Shown here one piece after another: positions 9,571-20,645 of a DNA stretch of 49,543 nucleotides. How positions within the stretch are numbered: the stretch's first letter is position 1; each line of letters begins with the position of its first letter. The stretch is from Gammaproteobacteria bacterium. Lineage in GTDB: Bacteria; Pseudomonadota; Gammaproteobacteria; Steroidobacterales; Steroidobacteraceae. A program made the translations under genes and the position numbers. The notes below the pieces were generated by a model that was not told where the DNA came from, searched no databases, and was given only the letters and a program-made list of their open reading frames with translations. The stretch is taken from NCBI GenBank assembly GCA_003134045.1, contig PLAH01000195.1:30403-79945 (forward strand), written 5' to 3'.

Positions 9571-10167
9571 ATGCGTCGCTGGCTGCGCCAACTGCCGAAT
9601 CTCATCAGTTCGATCCGAATTCTGCTGATCGTGCCGATCGCGCTGACGCTGGCGCATCATGAGTTCGTCAGCACCTTCTGGCTGTTCGGGGCGGCCGCCG
9701 CCTCCGATGTGGTCGATGGCTACCTCGCCAGGCGTTTCGGCTGGCAGACCGAGCTGGGCGGCATCCTCGATCCGCTGGCGGATAAGCTGATGGTGGCCAC
9801 GGGCTTCGTGATGCTCGCGTTTCAGGGCGCAGTGCCCGTATGGCTGACCAGTGCCGTGATCGCGCGCGATTGCATCATCGTCGCGGGCGCGGTCAGTTAC
9901 CGGGCGTGGCTCGGGCCGGTCGAAGCTCGGCCATCTTCCATCAGCAAGCTCAACACCTTGTGCCAGGTGAGCTTCATTCTCGCCGTCATCGGTGCGCGGC
10001 AGTATGCGTGGCCCCCGCGGTGGGTCATTCTATGCTTGGGAGCGCTGGTGTTCGTCACCGTGGTGGTGAGCGGCATCGATTACGTCCTGGTCTATGGGCG
10101 GCAAGCGGCTCACCAAGCGCGATTGCGGCATTCCCGAGACGCGACCCGCGGACCGAAGCCCGCATGA
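9571..10167 (+). CDS. CDP-alcohol phosphatidyltransferase family membrane protein
   Basis: A 198-residue integral membrane enzyme that transfers a phosphatidyl group from CDP-diacylglycerol to an alcohol. The full catalytic motif D-G-x2-A-R-x8-G-x3-D-x3-D is present, from DGYLARR to LDPLADK, and the start RQLPNLISSIRIL resembles PgsA/cardiolipin synthase-like proteins. About five to six hydrophobic segments are seen. The position between DUF2066 and hda is conserved in gammaproteobacteria. The substrate alcohol (glycerol phosphate or phosphatidylglycerol) cannot be decided from sequence alone. The stop overlaps the hda ATG (ATGA). Confidence 0.92.
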   Translation: MRRWLRQLPNLISSIRILLIVPIALTLAHHEFVSTFWLFGAAAASDVVDGYLARRFGWQTELGGILDPLADKLMVATGFVMLAFQGAVPVWLTSAVIARDCIIVAGAVSYRAWLGPVEARPSSISKLNTLCQVSFILAVIGARQYAWPPRWVILCLGALVFVTVVVSGIDYVLVYGRQAAHQARLRHSRDATRGPKPA

Positions 10168-10806
10168 AACAACTGCCGCTCGGAGTGCGCCTGCGCGCCG
10201 ACGCGATCTTCGAGAGCTTCGCGGCCGGAGACAACGCCGAGGTGGTCGCCGCTTTGCGCGGTCCGGGCAGCGCGCCCGTGTGGCTCTGGGGCGCGTCGGG
10301 TTCGGGCAAAACCCATTTGCTGCAGGCGGTGTGCGCGGCGGCAGGCGAGACGGCCGCGTATTTTCCCTTGGACCGCAGCCTGGCGTTGCCGCCCGAGGCG
10401 CTGGTCGGGTTCGAGACATGCCGCGTGCTCTGCCTCGACGATGTGGCCGCGGTGGCGGGAGACCTCGAGTGGGAGCGGGCGTTGTTTCGCTCGTTCAATG
10501 AAGCGGCGGAGTTGCGAACGCGACTGATTTTCGCAGCCGCCGCGGCGCCGCGCCAAATCGCGTGGTGCCTCGAGGATTGGCGCTCGCGTGCGGCCGCGTG
10601 CGTGGTCTATCAGCTGCACGACCTGGACGACGCCGGGCGGGTCGACGCCTTGAGATTGCGCGCCGCTCAGCGTGGGCTGCAACTGCCGCAGGAGACTTCC
10701 GAGTATCTGCTGCGTCGGATGCCGCGCGATCTGAAGTCGCTGCACCTCCTGCTGGATCAGCTCGACGAGGCGTCCTTGATCGCGCAGCGCCGGCTCACCA
10801 TCCCCT

Positions 10807-11747
<941 letters not shown>

Positions 11748-11784
11748 TCAAGGGGAATCCACGTGGTTTGCGGCATATGCAGCG

Positions 11785-11810
11785 CCGGCGCAACGGATTA
11801 TTTGCGCCGG
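11785..11810. promoter_or_regulatory. 9-bp perfect inverted repeat between wrbA and the DUF4398 gene
   Basis: CCGGCGCAA (11785-11793) and TTGCGCCGG (11802-11810) are perfect inverted arms with an 8-nt A/T-containing spacer. They sit midway in the 139-bp divergent gap. No T-run follows on either strand, so a terminator is unlikely; an operator for a dimeric regulator is the simplest reading. The regulator is unknown. Confidence 0.45.
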
Positions 11811-11877
11811 GTCGCGCATTGTATAGGGGCGGCTGGTTTGACGGCTCTGAGCGCTGTTGTTAGTGTCCGTTACCCTT

Positions 11878-12207
11878 ATGTTGCGCTTCATTGCGGTATT
11901 TGTCGGTATCGCCTGCCTAGCCGGCTGCAGCAGCGCTCCCGTGCAAGAAATGAGCGATGCGCGCCAAGCCATCGCGGCGGCCCGCGTCGCCGGGGCGACC
12001 GAAGGAACCTCGCCCGAACTGTACGCAGCGCAGGCCGCCATCACGCGCGCCGAGAAGCACATCGAGGCGCAAGAGTACACGCGGGCCCGGCTGGCGGCGA
12101 TGGAAGCCAAGCATCACGCCGGCGCCGCGCTCACCAATGCCCAGCACATCGATGCGCAGCACGGTGAGACTCAGCACGCCGCCACGCCGGCCGATCAATC
12201 GCATTAG
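11878..12207 (+). CDS. DUF4398-type lipoprotein
   Basis: A 109-residue lipoprotein. The signal peptide [17 protein letters not shown] carries a lipobox LAGC with the acylated Cys at residue 17, and the next residues SSAP do not include Asp at +2, so outer-membrane sorting is likely. The mature part is a short helical DUF4398-like domain ([12 protein letters not shown]...[25 protein letters not shown]) typical of proteins that pair with OmpA-like partners elsewhere. The tail is His/Gln-rich. I chose the ATG at 11878 over a TTG at 11857 because it puts the signal peptide first. Confidence 0.82.
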   Translation: MLRFIAVFVGIACLAGCSSAPVQEMSDARQAIAAARVAGATEGTSPELYAAQAAITRAEKHIEAQEYTRARLAAMEAKHHAGAALTNAQHIDAQHGETQHAATPADQSH

Positions 12208-12220
12208 CGGCGTTGGGGTC

Positions 12221-12508
12221 ATGGGAAGACTCGAGCCAGCGAATAGCTTCACCCCACCGGTGAGTGGCGTCAGCCGCCGGTTCATCGTCACCGGCAAGGT
12301 CCAGGGCGTCTATTTCCGTCACAGCACCCGCATCGAAGCCGAACGCCTGGGCGTCCGGGGCGTGGCGCGCAATCTCGCCGATGGCTCGGTGGAAGTCGTC
12401 GCGCACGGACCCCGTGCCGCGCTGGACCAGCTGCACCGATGGCTGCATCGCGGGCCCTCGATGGCCCGTGTCGAGGGCGTGCGGGAGGTCGACGCCAGCC
12501 CCCCCTAG
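12221..12508 (+). CDS. acyP: Acylphosphatase
   Basis: A 95-residue enzyme that hydrolyses acyl phosphates. The acylphosphatase signature is clear: [12 protein letters not shown] with the phosphate-binding Arg (R33) and [11 protein letters not shown] with the catalytic Asn (N51). Length fits the family, with about 17 extra N-terminal residues before SRRFIVTG. The start is 13 bp after the DUF4398 stop. Its TAG stop shares the palindromic CTAG with the stop of the convergent lytic transglycosylase gene. Confidence 0.93.
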   Translation: MGRLEPANSFTPPVSGVSRRFIVTGKVQGVYFRHSTRIEAERLGVRGVARNLADGSVEVVAHGPRAALDQLHRWLHRGPSMARVEGVREVDASPP

Positions 12509-13095
12509 AACCGCCACGCCCGCTGCCAGCGCTGCATGACCAGCGCGGGATAGGTGTTGCGGCCGACGCTGCCGTTGTAGCGAGCGAGTGCGCGCGTCCA
12601 GTCGTGATGTTCCACGCGCAAGTAGTAACGCAATATCTCGCAGCCCATACGGATGTTGGGTGCGGCGCGCACCAGTTGGTTCTGGACTCCCAATTGCCGG
12701 GGCCAGAACGGCATCACCTGCATCAGGCCGACGGCACCCGCCGGCGATACGGCCCAAGGATCGAAACGGCTTTCCACCTCGATCAGCGCCATCACCAGAT
12801 CGGGCGGCAGTTCCAGCGTAGGGTCGCGCTTCGCCTCGCAGTACACGTGATCGAGAATGTCGATACGCGCGTCGTGCGTGGGTACGAAGTGGACCAGGCG
12901 GGGCTCCATGGACTTGTACCAGACCTCGGAATCGTACTTATCGGCGAAGCAATCGGTTTTTGCGATGATTTTCTGCAGCAGGCTCTCGAGCTCGGGATCG
13001 CGCTGCTGGTCCGCGCGCACGGCTCCGGCGAGGGCGCAGCACCATGCCAGCGCACCCAGTTCGAGGGCGAGTTTTCCGCGGAGCCGCCACCGCAA
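12505..13095 (-). CDS. Lytic transglycosylase (SLT domain), exported
   Basis: A 196-residue murein-cleaving protein. An N-terminal signal peptide ([20 protein letters not shown], cleavage near residue 28) is followed by an SLT domain: [13 protein letters not shown] with the catalytic Glu at about residue 108, [13 protein letters not shown], then ARYNGSVG. It therefore acts in the periplasm, releasing anhydro-muropeptides. Two Cys residues (C49, C86) in the mature part could pair. It begins 10 bp after proS, in the order proS-slt found in Xanthomonas relatives. It could be a quality-control or division-linked enzyme; substrate choice cannot be read. Confidence 0.92.
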   Translation of the reverse strand: MRWRLRGKLALELGALAWCCALAGAVRADQQRDPELESLLQKIIAKTDCFADKYDSEVWYKSMEPRLVHFVPTHDARIDILDHVYCEAKRDPTLELPPDLVMALIEVESRFDPWAVSPAGAVGLMQVMPFWPRQLGVQNQLVRAAPNIRMGCEILRYYLRVEHHDWTRALARYNGSVGRNTYPALVMQRWQRAWRF

Positions 13096-13105
13096 GTGGG
13101 TTACC

Positions 13106-14815
13106 TCAGCTGTTCAGCTTATGTCGAATGTAGCCTACGGGATCGGCAGCCGAAATATCTATCGACTCAGGTTGGCGGCGATGCCGATATTCGAGCGTAC
13201 CTGCCGCCAGGCCGCGATCGCCGATCACGATTCGATGCGGGATGCCGATGAGTTCCGCATCCGCGAATTTGACCCCCGGCCGTGCGTCCCGATCGTCGAG
13301 CAGCACATCGATGCCGGCGGCGTTGAACTCTGCATAGAGCTTGTCGGCGGCCTCCATCACGGCCTCGGACTTTTGGTAGTTGATGGGCACCAGCACCACC
13401 TGGAAGGGCGCCAGGGCGTCCGGCCAGATGATGCCGTTGGCGTCATGGTTCTGTTCGATCGCCGCCGCGACCACGCGGGTGACGCCGATGCCATAGCAGC
13501 CCATGAACATGGCCTGCGCCTTGCCTTGCTCATCGAGCACGGTGGCTTTCATCGCGTCGCTGTACAGTTGCCCGAGTTGGAAGATGTGTCCCACCTCGAT
13601 GCCGCGCGCGATATCGAGCGTGCCGCGGCCGCTCGGACTCGGGTCGCCCTTCTGCACGTTGCGCACATCCACCGAGAAGGGCTCGGCCAGGTCGCGGCCC
13701 CAATTGGCGCCGGTGAAGTGCATGTCTTTTTCGTTCGCGCCGCAGACGAAATCCGCGAGCTGGGCGGCCGCATGATCGACGTACAGTGTGCCGGTGAACC
13801 CAATGGGGCCGACGGAGCCCGGATCGCTGCCCATGGCCTCGCGCACCCGGGTGGCGCTCGACATGCGCAGTGGATTGGCCACGCCAGGCAACTTCTGGGC
13901 CTTGACCGCGTTCAGTTCATGGTCGCCGCGAAGGACGAAGGCAACGACGCCGCCGTCGCTGCCGTCCAGCAGCAAGGTTTTCACGGTCTGCGCCGCCGCC
14001 ACACCGAGGAACTCGCTCAACGCAGCGATGGTGCGTGCATTCGGCGTCGCGACCTTGGCCAAGGGGCGAGAGGGCGCGGCACGCGGCGCGGTGGCCCGCA
14101 GGGTCGCCGCCGTTTCCACGTTGGCGGCATAGTCGTCCGCGTCCGAGAACGCGATCGCGTCCTCGCCCGAATCGGCCAGTACATGGAACTCCTGCGAGGT
14201 GCTGCCGCCGATGTTGCCGCCATCGGCCTGGACAGCGCGGAACTTGAGGCCGAGCCGGGTAAAGATGCGCGTATACGCATCGAACATGGCCCGATAGCCC
14301 TGCGCGAGGCTGGGCTCATCGACATGAAACGAGTAGGCGTCCTTCATCAGGAATTCGCGCGCCCGCATTACGCCGAAGCGCGGCCGAATCTCGTCGCGGA
14401 ACTTCAATTGGATCTGATAGAAATTGACCGGCAGCTGTTTGTAACTGCGCAGTTCGCGCCGCGCGATGTCGGTGATGACTTCTTCGTGCGTGGGACCGTA
14501 GGCGAACTCACGCTCATGGCGATCCTTGAACCGCAGCAGTTCCGGACCGTATTTTGCCCAGCGGCCGGACTCCTGCCACAGTTCGGCGGGTTGCACCGTC
14601 GGCATCAACAGTTCCAGGCCCCCCGCGCGGTTCATTTCCTCCCGAACGACGCGCTCGACCTTCTGCAGGGTGCGAAGTCCCATGGGCAGCCACGTGTATA
14701 GGCCGGCCGCCAAGCGGCGAATCATGCCGGACCGCAGCATCAGCCGATGACTGAGCACCTCCGCGTCGGCGGGTACTTCCTTGAGGGTCGAAATCGGATA
14801 TTGAGATAAGCGCAT
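13106..14815 (-). CDS. proS: Prolyl-tRNA synthetase (bacterial, with editing insertion)
   Basis: A 569-residue class II synthetase charging tRNA-Pro. The start [20 protein letters not shown] is typical. Class II motif 2 is in [21 protein letters not shown]. The INS editing domain, which removes Ala-tRNA-Pro, occupies about 225-400 (TVKTLLL and GDHELN segments). Motif 3 region [13 protein letters not shown] and the anticodon-binding domain (VLVPINYQ...[28 protein letters not shown]) follow. The ATG at 14815 was chosen by family N-terminus; 15 upstream codons in frame are non-family. It is divergent from pssA with only 43 bp between starts. Confidence 0.98.
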   Translation of the reverse strand: MRLSQYPISTLKEVPADAEVLSHRLMLRSGMIRRLAAGLYTWLPMGLRTLQKVERVVREEMNRAGGLELLMPTVQPAELWQESGRWAKYGPELLRFKDRHEREFAYGPTHEEVITDIARRELRSYKQLPVNFYQIQLKFRDEIRPRFGVMRAREFLMKDAYSFHVDEPSLAQGYRAMFDAYTRIFTRLGLKFRAVQADGGNIGGSTSQEFHVLADSGEDAIAFSDADDYAANVETAATLRATAPRAAPSRPLAKVATPNARTIAALSEFLGVAAAQTVKTLLLDGSDGGVVAFVLRGDHELNAVKAQKLPGVANPLRMSSATRVREAMGSDPGSVGPIGFTGTLYVDHAAAQLADFVCGANEKDMHFTGANWGRDLAEPFSVDVRNVQKGDPSPSGRGTLDIARGIEVGHIFQLGQLYSDAMKATVLDEQGKAQAMFMGCYGIGVTRVVAAAIEQNHDANGIIWPDALAPFQVVLVPINYQKSEAVMEAADKLYAEFNAAGIDVLLDDRDARPGVKFADAELIGIPHRIVIGDRGLAAGTLEYRHRRQPESIDISAADPVGYIRHKLNS

Positions 14816-14841
14816 AGCCGCATATCTTACATGAGGGCCCC

Positions 14842-14850
14842 TGGTATTAT
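14842..14850 (+). promoter_or_regulatory. Candidate extended -10 for pssA
   Basis: TGG then TATTAT (14845-14850), a good extended -10, ends 8 nt before the pssA ATG at 14859. A promoter here would give a leader of only about 2 nt. It lies in a 43-bp divergent gap shared with proS. No convincing -35 is visible. Confidence 0.4.
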
Positions 14851-14858
14851 GGGGACTC

Positions 14859-15632
14859 ATGAGCGACGACGAAGACCCACAAACGCGGCCGCGCGGCGTC
14901 TACTGGCTGCCGAACCTGCTGACCACGTCGGCGCTGTTCGCCGGCTTTTACGCCATCGTGGCGGCGATCGACCTGAAATTCGAGAACGCCGGCATCGCGG
15001 TGTTCGTCGCCATGTTTTTCGACGGTCTGGACGGCCGGGTCGCGCGCTGGACCCATACCGAAAGCGCGTTCGGCAAGGAGTACGACAGCCTGTCCGATAT
15101 GGTGTCGTTCGGGTTGGCGCCGGCGATCGTCACCTACCAATGGGGGGTCGCGCGCATCGCCGAGTACGGGCCGTTGTGGCGGCGGCTGGGCTGGGTGGTG
15201 TGCTTCTTCTACGCCGCCGCCGCGGCCCTGCGGCTGGCCCGCTTCAACTCCCGCTCCGCCACCCAGGACAAACGCTATTTCGAGGGCCTGCCGAGTCCGT
15301 CGGCCGCCGCGGTGGTCGCCGCCTTGATCTGGCTGGCGAGCGACCAGACCAAGATCGGATTGCCCGGACTGATTCTGGCGTTCCTGGTCACCGCCTCGGC
15401 CGGTGCGCTCATGATCAGCCGCTTTGCCTTCAACAGCTTCAAACAAGTGGACACGGGCGCGCGCGTTCGATTCCGGGTGATTTTGGCCGTACTGCTGGTG
15501 TTCGTTTTCGTCGCCTTGCACCCGCCGATCGCGTTCCTGCTGCTGTTCGGCTGCTACGCCATGTCGGCCCCTGCCGTGTGGCTGTATCGCAAAGTGCGCA
15601 GACGGCCGCGCGGGGCCCCCACGCCCGCATGA
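14859..15632 (+). CDS. pssA: CDP-diacylglycerol-serine O-phosphatidyltransferase
   Basis: A 257-residue membrane phosphatidylserine synthase of the CDP-alcohol phosphatidyltransferase superfamily, first committed step to phosphatidylethanolamine. The catalytic motif D-G-x2-A-R-x8-G-x3-D-x3-D spans DGRVARW to EYDSLSD. The N-terminal [16 protein letters not shown] and the SFGLAPA stretch after the motif are typical of type II (PssA of Bacillus/Xanthomonas type). Six to eight hydrophobic segments are seen. The stop overlaps the UDG start (ATGA), so lipid and DNA-repair genes share a transcript. Confidence 0.94.
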   Translation: MSDDEDPQTRPRGVYWLPNLLTTSALFAGFYAIVAAIDLKFENAGIAVFVAMFFDGLDGRVARWTHTESAFGKEYDSLSDMVSFGLAPAIVTYQWGVARIAEYGPLWRRLGWVVCFFYAAAAALRLARFNSRSATQDKRYFEGLPSPSAAAVVAALIWLASDQTKIGLPGLILAFLVTASAGALMISRFAFNSFKQVDTGARVRFRVILAVLLVFVFVALHPPIAFLLLFGCYAMSAPAVWLYRKVRRRPRGAPTPA

Positions 15633-16354
15633 GTACGGCGCGGCGCAAGGAGTATTTGGCCGCCCTGGGGCTGGAGTCCTGGGTGGTGCGGGCGCCTGGC
15701 GGCGCGGCGCCGGACGACGCGATGGGCTTGACGACCCGGGTCGCTCCCGTGGCGGGGCGGCATGCGACCGAGCCCACCGATGCGAACCGCGAAGCCGGCT
15801 ACGACTGGACGCAGCTGCGCGAACGCGTCGCGGCCTGCACCCGCTGCGGACTCAGCGCGACGCGCACCCAGACGGTGTTCGGCGTGGGCAACCTCGAGGC
15901 GCAATGGCTGGTGGTGGGCGAGGCGCCCGGCGCCGAGGAGGACCGCCAGGGCGAGCCCTTCGTCGGCCGCGCCGGCCAGCTCTTGAATTCCATGCTGCGG
16001 GCGATCGGTTTGGCGCGCGAGCAGGTATATATTGCCAATGTGCTGAAATGCAGGCCGCCGCAAAATCGTGATCCCCTTGCCAGCGAAACGAATTCCTGTT
16101 TGCCGTTTCTCGAGCGGCAGATCGCGTTGTTGAAACCGAAGATCATGCTGGTCGTCGGCCGGATCGCCGCGCAGAACCTGTTGCGCACCGATTCATCGCT
16201 CGGCCGTCTGCGTCAGCAAGTCCACGCCTACGGTGAGGCCCGAGTGCCGCTGGTGGTTACCTACCACCCGGCGTATCTGCTGCGCACGCCCGCGGACAAA
16301 CGCAAGGCCTGGCAGGATTTGAAGTTCGCGCGCGAGGTCGCCGCGCGTGGCTAG
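15629..16354 (+). CDS. Family 4 uracil-DNA glycosylase (4Fe-4S)
   Basis: A 241-residue enzyme that excises uracil from DNA. Four cysteines C70, C73, C141 and C157 match the 4Fe-4S ligands of family 4 UDGs. Motif A is GEAPGAEED (98-106), then [24 protein letters not shown], and the C-terminal HPAYLLR. The first 60 residues are a variable, Ala/Pro-rich region before the core begins at CTRCGL. The ATG overlaps the pssA stop. The downstream rimI begins inside its last codons. Confidence 0.95.
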   Translation: MSTARRKEYLAALGLESWVVRAPGGAAPDDAMGLTTRVAPVAGRHATEPTDANREAGYDWTQLRERVAACTRCGLSATRTQTVFGVGNLEAQWLVVGEAPGAEEDRQGEPFVGRAGQLLNSMLRAIGLAREQVYIANVLKCRPPQNRDPLASETNSCLPFLERQIALLKPKIMLVVGRIAAQNLLRTDSSLGRLRQQVHAYGEARVPLVVTYHPAYLLRTPADKRKAWQDLKFAREVAARG

Positions 16355-16835
16355 CGTCAAACAGGATCTCGATTTTCCCGCGGTCGAGATCCGCCCCATG
16401 CACGAGCTGGACGTGCCCATGGTGGTGGCCATCGAACGGTCCGCCTATCAGTTTCCGTGGAGCGAAGGGATTTTTCGCGATTGCCTGCGGGTGGGGTACA
16501 TCTGCCGCGTGGTCGAGGTCGGAAGCGACATCGCGGGCTACGGCATCATGTCGATCGGTGCCGGCGAGGCCCATGTGCTCAACGTATGCGTGCGCGACGA
16601 GTATCGAGGGCGCGGTCTCGCGCGCAAGGTGCTGCTGTACTTGATCGATCGAGCGCGCAGCGCGGGCATGTACGAGGCGTTTCTCGAAGTCAGGCCGTCC
16701 AATACCCGGGCCGCACGGCTCTATCATTCGCTCGGTTTCGAGCAGGTGGGCATACGGCGCGGCTACTACCAGGCCACCAACGGACGTGAGGATGCGGCGG
16801 TGCTGCGCCGGCTCTTGTCCCCGGACGCCAACTAA
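16347..16835 (+). CDS. rimI: Ribosomal protein S18 alanine N-acetyltransferase
   Basis: A 162-residue GNAT acetyltransferase. The acetyl-CoA loop RGRGLARKVL, the preceding strand AHVLNVCVRDEY, the EVRPSNTRAARLYHSLGF motif and the ending RRGYYQATNGREDAAVL are those of RimI, which acetylates the N-terminal Ala of S18. The GTG at 16347 is used, overlapping the UDG gene by 8 bp; the next in-frame ATG (16398) would cut into the first strand. The usual partner tsaB is not next door; UDG-rimI adjacency occurs in other gammaproteobacteria. Confidence 0.93.
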   Translation: MASVKQDLDFPAVEIRPMHELDVPMVVAIERSAYQFPWSEGIFRDCLRVGYICRVVEVGSDIAGYGIMSIGAGEAHVLNVCVRDEYRGRGLARKVLLYLIDRARSAGMYEAFLEVRPSNTRAARLYHSLGFEQVGIRRGYYQATNGREDAAVLRRLLSPDAN

Positions 16836-16927
16836 GCACCGGCGCCCGTGAGCTTGCTCCGCGCTGCGATGGGCCGGATCAGCCTGATCGCGGCACGCCG
16901 CAGAAGGCGCCGATGCGCCAAATACCG

Positions 16928-16933
16928 TATAAT
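16928..16933 (+). promoter_or_regulatory. Consensus -10 upstream of prfC
   Basis: An exact TATAAT at 16928-16933 in the 248-bp gap between rimI and prfC. The hexamer 17 bp upstream (AGGCGC) is not a good -35. Transcription from here would give a leader of about 145 nt holding a small hairpin and a 30-codon reading frame. Confidence 0.5.
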
Positions 16934-16978
16934 TCTCGTGCACAGGCACCGCTGCCGACGCGCCAGATCCCCAATTCG

Positions 16979-17071
16979 ATGATGTTTTTCGGGCTGCCTC
17001 GTGAAGGGAGGGCAGCCGATCGCGTTGCCGTGAACCGCGCCATGCGCCTTCAGAAATGTGTACACCCTTGA
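16979..17071 (+). other. Possible 30-codon leader ORF ahead of prfC, with internal hairpin
   Basis: An ATG-ATG start at 16979 opens 30 codons that end at a TGA (17069-17071). The A of that TGA is the first base of the AGGA Shine-Dalgarno sequence of prfC (17071-17074). Inside it, GGCTGCC (16992-16998) and GGCAGCC (17011-17017) can pair as a 7-bp stem. No Shine-Dalgarno sequence precedes the leader ORF, so its translation is unproven. It could be chance in an open leader. Confidence 0.2.
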
Positions 17072-17083
17072 GGAATGACGCCG

Positions 17084-18679
17084 ATGTCGAGCGATGCAAT
17101 TGCGGATGAAATAAGGAAAAGAAGAACGTTTGCCATCATCTCGCACCCCGACGCAGGCAAGACCACGCTCACGGAAAAGCTGCTCTTGTTCGGAGGCGCG
17201 ATCCAGATGGCGGGCACCGTGAAAGGCCGCAAGGCGACGCGCCATGCCACCTCGGACTGGATGCGCCTGGAGCAACAGCGCGGCATTTCCGTGACCTCGT
17301 CGGTGATGCAGTTTCCGTTCGACAATTGCATCGTGAATCTGCTCGACACCCCGGGCCACCAGGACTTCTCCGAGGACACGTACCGCACCTTGACCGCGGT
17401 GGACTCGGCGTTGATGGTGATCGACTGCGCCAAGGGCGTGGAGGAGCGCACCATCAAGCTCATGGAGGTGTGCCGCCTGCGCGATACGCCCATCATCACG
17501 TTCGTCAACAAGCTCGACCGCGACGGCCGCTCGCCCATCGAATTGCTCGACGAAATCGAGAGCGTGCTCAAAATCCAGTGTTCGCCCATCACCTGGCCGA
17601 TCGGCATGGGCCGCGACCTGTTGGGCGTCTATCATCTGCTCGAGGACAGGATCTACGTCTACGTGCCGGTGGAGAAGGGCCGGGTGGGCAGCCATGAGAC
17701 CATCGACGGCCTCGCGAGCGAGGAAGCCAAGGAGTATCTCGGCGCCCGCTACGCGCAATTCCTCGATGAGGTCGACCTCGTGCGCGGCGCGAGTCCGCAG
17801 TTCGATCTCAAGCGCTATCTCGCCGGGCGCCAGACGCCGGTGTTCTTCGGCTCGGCGGTGAACAATTTCGGTGTGCGGGAGCTGCTCCGCGCCTTCGTGA
17901 AGTATTCGCCGGGACCGCTGCCGCGGCCGACGCTGCAACGCTCCGTGCAGGCGGACGAGCCCAAGCTCACGGGTTTCGTCTTCAAGATCCAGGCCAACAT
18001 GGATCCGGGGCACCGCGACCGCATCGCCTTCATGCGGCTGTGCTCGGGGCGCTACACGCGCGGCATGCGCATGCATCACGTGCGGCTCGACAAGGACGTG
18101 CGCATCGCCGATGCATTGACCTTCTTGGCGGCCGACCGCAGTCAAGCCGAAGAGGCGTTCGCGGGCGACATCATCGGTCTGCACAACCATGGCACCATCA
18201 ACATCGGCGACACCTTCAGCGAGGGCGAGAACCTCACGTTCACGGGTGTGCCGAACTTTGCGCCCGAGCTGTTTCGCCGCGCGGTGCTCAAGGATCCGCT
18301 GCGCATGAAGGCGCTGCAGAAAGGTTTGTCGCAGCTGTGCGAGGAGGGCGCGACCCAGCTGTTCAAGCCGCTGCGCAACAACGATCTGATCCTGGGCGCC
18401 ATTGGGCAGCTGCAATTCGAGGTGGTGGCGTTCCGCCTGCAGGACGAGTACGGCGTGCAGTGCGTGTTCGAGCCGATCAACGTGGCGGTGGCGCGCTGGG
18501 TACGCTTGAAGGACGAGAAGCGATTGGCGGAATTCCGCCAGAAGGCCTACGACAATCTGGCCATCGACCATGCGGGCGAACTGGTGTACCTCGCGCCGAC
18601 GCGGGTCAATCTCGGCCTGATCGAAGAACGCTGGCCGGAAATCGAGTTCATGAAGACGCGCGAGAACCTCGCGGCCTGA
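17084..18679 (+). CDS. prfC: Peptide chain release factor 3 (RF3)
   Basis: A 531-residue translational GTPase that recycles RF1/RF2 after peptide release. The G domain has P-loop [12 protein letters not shown], switch-region [20 protein letters not shown] and NKLDRDGR; domains II and III follow with IGQLQFEVV and the family C-terminus [16 protein letters not shown]. Two ATGs compete: 17075 and 17084. AGGA at 17071-17074 is directly against the first but 9 nt from the second, and the second gives the usual short N-terminus before [11 protein letters not shown], so I use 17084. The last 32 bp overlap the transglutaminase gene on the other strand. Confidence 0.98.
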   Translation: MSSDAIADEIRKRRTFAIISHPDAGKTTLTEKLLLFGGAIQMAGTVKGRKATRHATSDWMRLEQQRGISVTSSVMQFPFDNCIVNLLDTPGHQDFSEDTYRTLTAVDSALMVIDCAKGVEERTIKLMEVCRLRDTPIITFVNKLDRDGRSPIELLDEIESVLKIQCSPITWPIGMGRDLLGVYHLLEDRIYVYVPVEKGRVGSHETIDGLASEEAKEYLGARYAQFLDEVDLVRGASPQFDLKRYLAGRQTPVFFGSAVNNFGVRELLRAFVKYSPGPLPRPTLQRSVQADEPKLTGFVFKIQANMDPGHRDRIAFMRLCSGRYTRGMRMHHVRLDKDVRIADALTFLAADRSQAEEAFAGDIIGLHNHGTINIGDTFSEGENLTFTGVPNFAPELFRRAVLKDPLRMKALQKGLSQLCEEGATQLFKPLRNNDLILGAIGQLQFEVVAFRLQDEYGVQCVFEPINVAVARWVRLKDEKRLAEFRQKAYDNLAIDHAGELVYLAPTRVNLGLIEERWPEIEFMKTRENLAA

Positions 18680-20645
18680 ACGCGCGCACCCCCGCGCTGA
18701 AGGCGGCGGCGCTGCGCGCGTCGGGAGTGGCGCTAGGCGCATAGCGCAAATCAGAGTAACGACGGCACAGCGTAATCACGGTGCTGCCTAGGTCGGGGCG
18801 CTGCGCGGCAACGCGGGCGGCGAAGGCTTCGGCGCCTTCATGAGGCGAGCGTGGTATGCCGACCGTTGCCAAACGCTTGCACAGGGTGTCGTAGGCGCGG
18901 GCCACGGGGTCGCGCGGCCGTAGGATGAGATCGCGACGCACCTGCCACGTGAGCCAGAGCATGCCGGAGATCAAACACCCGGCGAGCACGAAGGCGAGCT
19001 TCTGTCCGTTGGGCTCCGGGATGTGCAGCCATCCCAGCAGCTGCATCTGCGAATTCTGATCGAAGGTCAAAATGCGCTGTCGCCACAGAAGGCGCAGCGC
19101 ATCCAGGCGCAGGCGGGTGTCGCGGAGCCATGAGGGCGTGCGCTGCTGCCAGCGGCTGGTGAGCGCCTGGCCGGCGACGGCAAGGTCGTTCAAGCCGTGC
19201 TCGACGCGCTCCGGCGCCACCATGGAGGTGGGATCGATGCGCAGCCAGCCGTGGCCCTCGAGCCAAATTTCATCCCAGGCGTGCGCGTCGCTCTGTCGGA
19301 CGATCCAATAGTCGGCAAAGCGATTGTAGGTGCCCCCTTGATAGCCGGTGACCACGCGGGCGGGAATGCCGGCGGCGCGCATCAGTGCGGCGAAGGCCGA
19401 GGCGTAGTGGCCGCAGAAGCCGCGCTTGGTGTCGAACAGAAACCCGTCGACCGTGTCCTCGGCCAGCCGCGGCGGTGTCAACGTGTAAAAGAACGGCTGG
19501 TCGCGGAACATGTCGAGCACTGCGTGGACATAGTCCATATCGTCGGGGTGTGCGGCGCGCAGTTCCTGCGCCAGCCGCAGCGAGCGCGGATTGCGGCCGG
19601 GCGGCAAGCGAGTGTCGCGGCGGCGCATGCCGGCGCTCAAGGGTTCACCGGCCCGCGCGTGGCTGTACGACGTGGCAACGACATCGAGCGGCTGCGCGAT
19701 CGGGGTCGGCTGCACGAGCATGTAGTCGCTGGTGAGAAACCCGCGTGGGACGTTCCAGTGCGACGGGTAGTCGAGCACGAAAATCCAATTGTGTTGATTC
19801 GGCTCGAGACTGACGGTGTACTGGTACGCGGGACCGTCCAACAGCAGTTGGGGCGGCCGCACCGGACCTGAATCGGTGCGACGCCAGGCATGGCCGTCGA
19901 AGTCATGCAGCACCGGTCCGCGCCAATAGCGCTCGTCGGAAGGCGGCGTGCCGGCGCTGAACCGCACGCGGAACGCCACCTCGTCGGAGTTGGCGAGATC
20001 GGTGATATCGCCGGGGCTCATGCTGTCGCTCAAGCCCGTGGTGGCGCCGCCGCCGTCCTGCGGCAGCTGCCACAGCGGACCCCCAAACCGCGGAAAGAAC
20101 AACCAGAAGGCAATGGCCAGAGGCAGGGCCTGCGCGAGGATGCGGCCGGCGTAGCGGACGCTGCGTCGCCATTGGCCTGGGGATGCCGAACTCGTCAGGC
20201 GCAGCAGCGCCGAGGTGGTGAGCCAGCACACTCCGATCAGGTAGCTCAGCAGCCAGAACGATTCGCCTTGCAGGAGCGCCGCCAGACTCAAAAAGTAAAT
20301 GATCATGGTGATGACGTAGATGTCGCGGCGGCCTTGAGTCTCCAGCAGCTTCAATCCCGCGATCAAGCTCAGCAGAGCGGTGCCGGCGGACAGGCCGTTG
20401 AAGGTGCGCAGCTGCACGAACAGCAGGCCGATCGCGAGTGCGGAAACGACGAAGCGAATCGCTCGCGGCGGAGCGTCGCGTCCACGCACGGCGAGCAGCA
20501 CTCGAAGAGCCGCCGCGCCGGCCACCGTGGCGGTGACCCAGATCGGCAGTGCCGCCACGTGCGGAGCCAAGGCCAGCGCCAGACAGGCCGTGATCCACAG
20601 CAGGGGCTCGAGAGTGACGCGTTCCGCCAGCGGCGCCGCGCTCAT
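18648..20645 (-). CDS. TgpA-like membrane transglutaminase (DUF3488 + transglutaminase core)
   Basis: A 665-residue inner-membrane protein. Residues 12-190 hold six to seven hydrophobic segments (DUF3488). A periplasmic transglutaminase-like domain has the catalytic triad C411 ([11 protein letters not shown]), H455 ([10 protein letters not shown]) and D471 (LRIDPTS). One more membrane helix lies near 545-560, before a cytoplasmic C-terminal domain (DUF4129-like). This is the architecture of Pseudomonas TgpA (PA2873), which is essential there. The ATG overlaps the DUF58 stop (ATGA), giving the conserved moxR-DUF58-tgpA order. The 3' end overlaps prfC by 32 bp. Confidence 0.93.
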   Translation of the reverse strand: MSAAPLAERVTLEPLLWITACLALALAPHVAALPIWVTATVAGAAALRVLLAVRGRDAPPRAIRFVVSALAIGLLFVQLRTFNGLSAGTALLSLIAGLKLLETQGRRDIYVITMIIYFLSLAALLQGESFWLLSYLIGVCWLTTSALLRLTSSASPGQWRRSVRYAGRILAQALPLAIAFWLFFPRFGGPLWQLPQDGGGATTGLSDSMSPGDITDLANSDEVAFRVRFSAGTPPSDERYWRGPVLHDFDGHAWRRTDSGPVRPPQLLLDGPAYQYTVSLEPNQHNWIFVLDYPSHWNVPRGFLTSDYMLVQPTPIAQPLDVVATSYSHARAGEPLSAGMRRRDTRLPPGRNPRSLRLAQELRAAHPDDMDYVHAVLDMFRDQPFFYTLTPPRLAEDTVDGFLFDTKRGFCGHYASAFAALMRAAGIPARVVTGYQGGTYNRFADYWIVRQSDAHAWDEIWLEGHGWLRIDPTSMVAPERVEHGLNDLAVAGQALTSRWQQRTPSWLRDTRLRLDALRLLWRQRILTFDQNSQMQLLGWLHIPEPNGQKLAFVLAGCLISGMLWLTWQVRRDLILRPRDPVARAYDTLCKRLATVGIPRSPHEGAEAFAARVAAQRPDLGSTVITLCRRYSDLRYAPSATPDARSAAAFSAGVRAFRPRGSRASS

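Noticed and set aside
12857-14701. 614-codon frame on the plus strand
   Set aside because: Antisense to proS, whose identity is certain; no motif supports a second protein.
16832-18742. 636-codon frame on the minus strand
   Set aside because: Antisense to prfC; composition matches a shadow frame.
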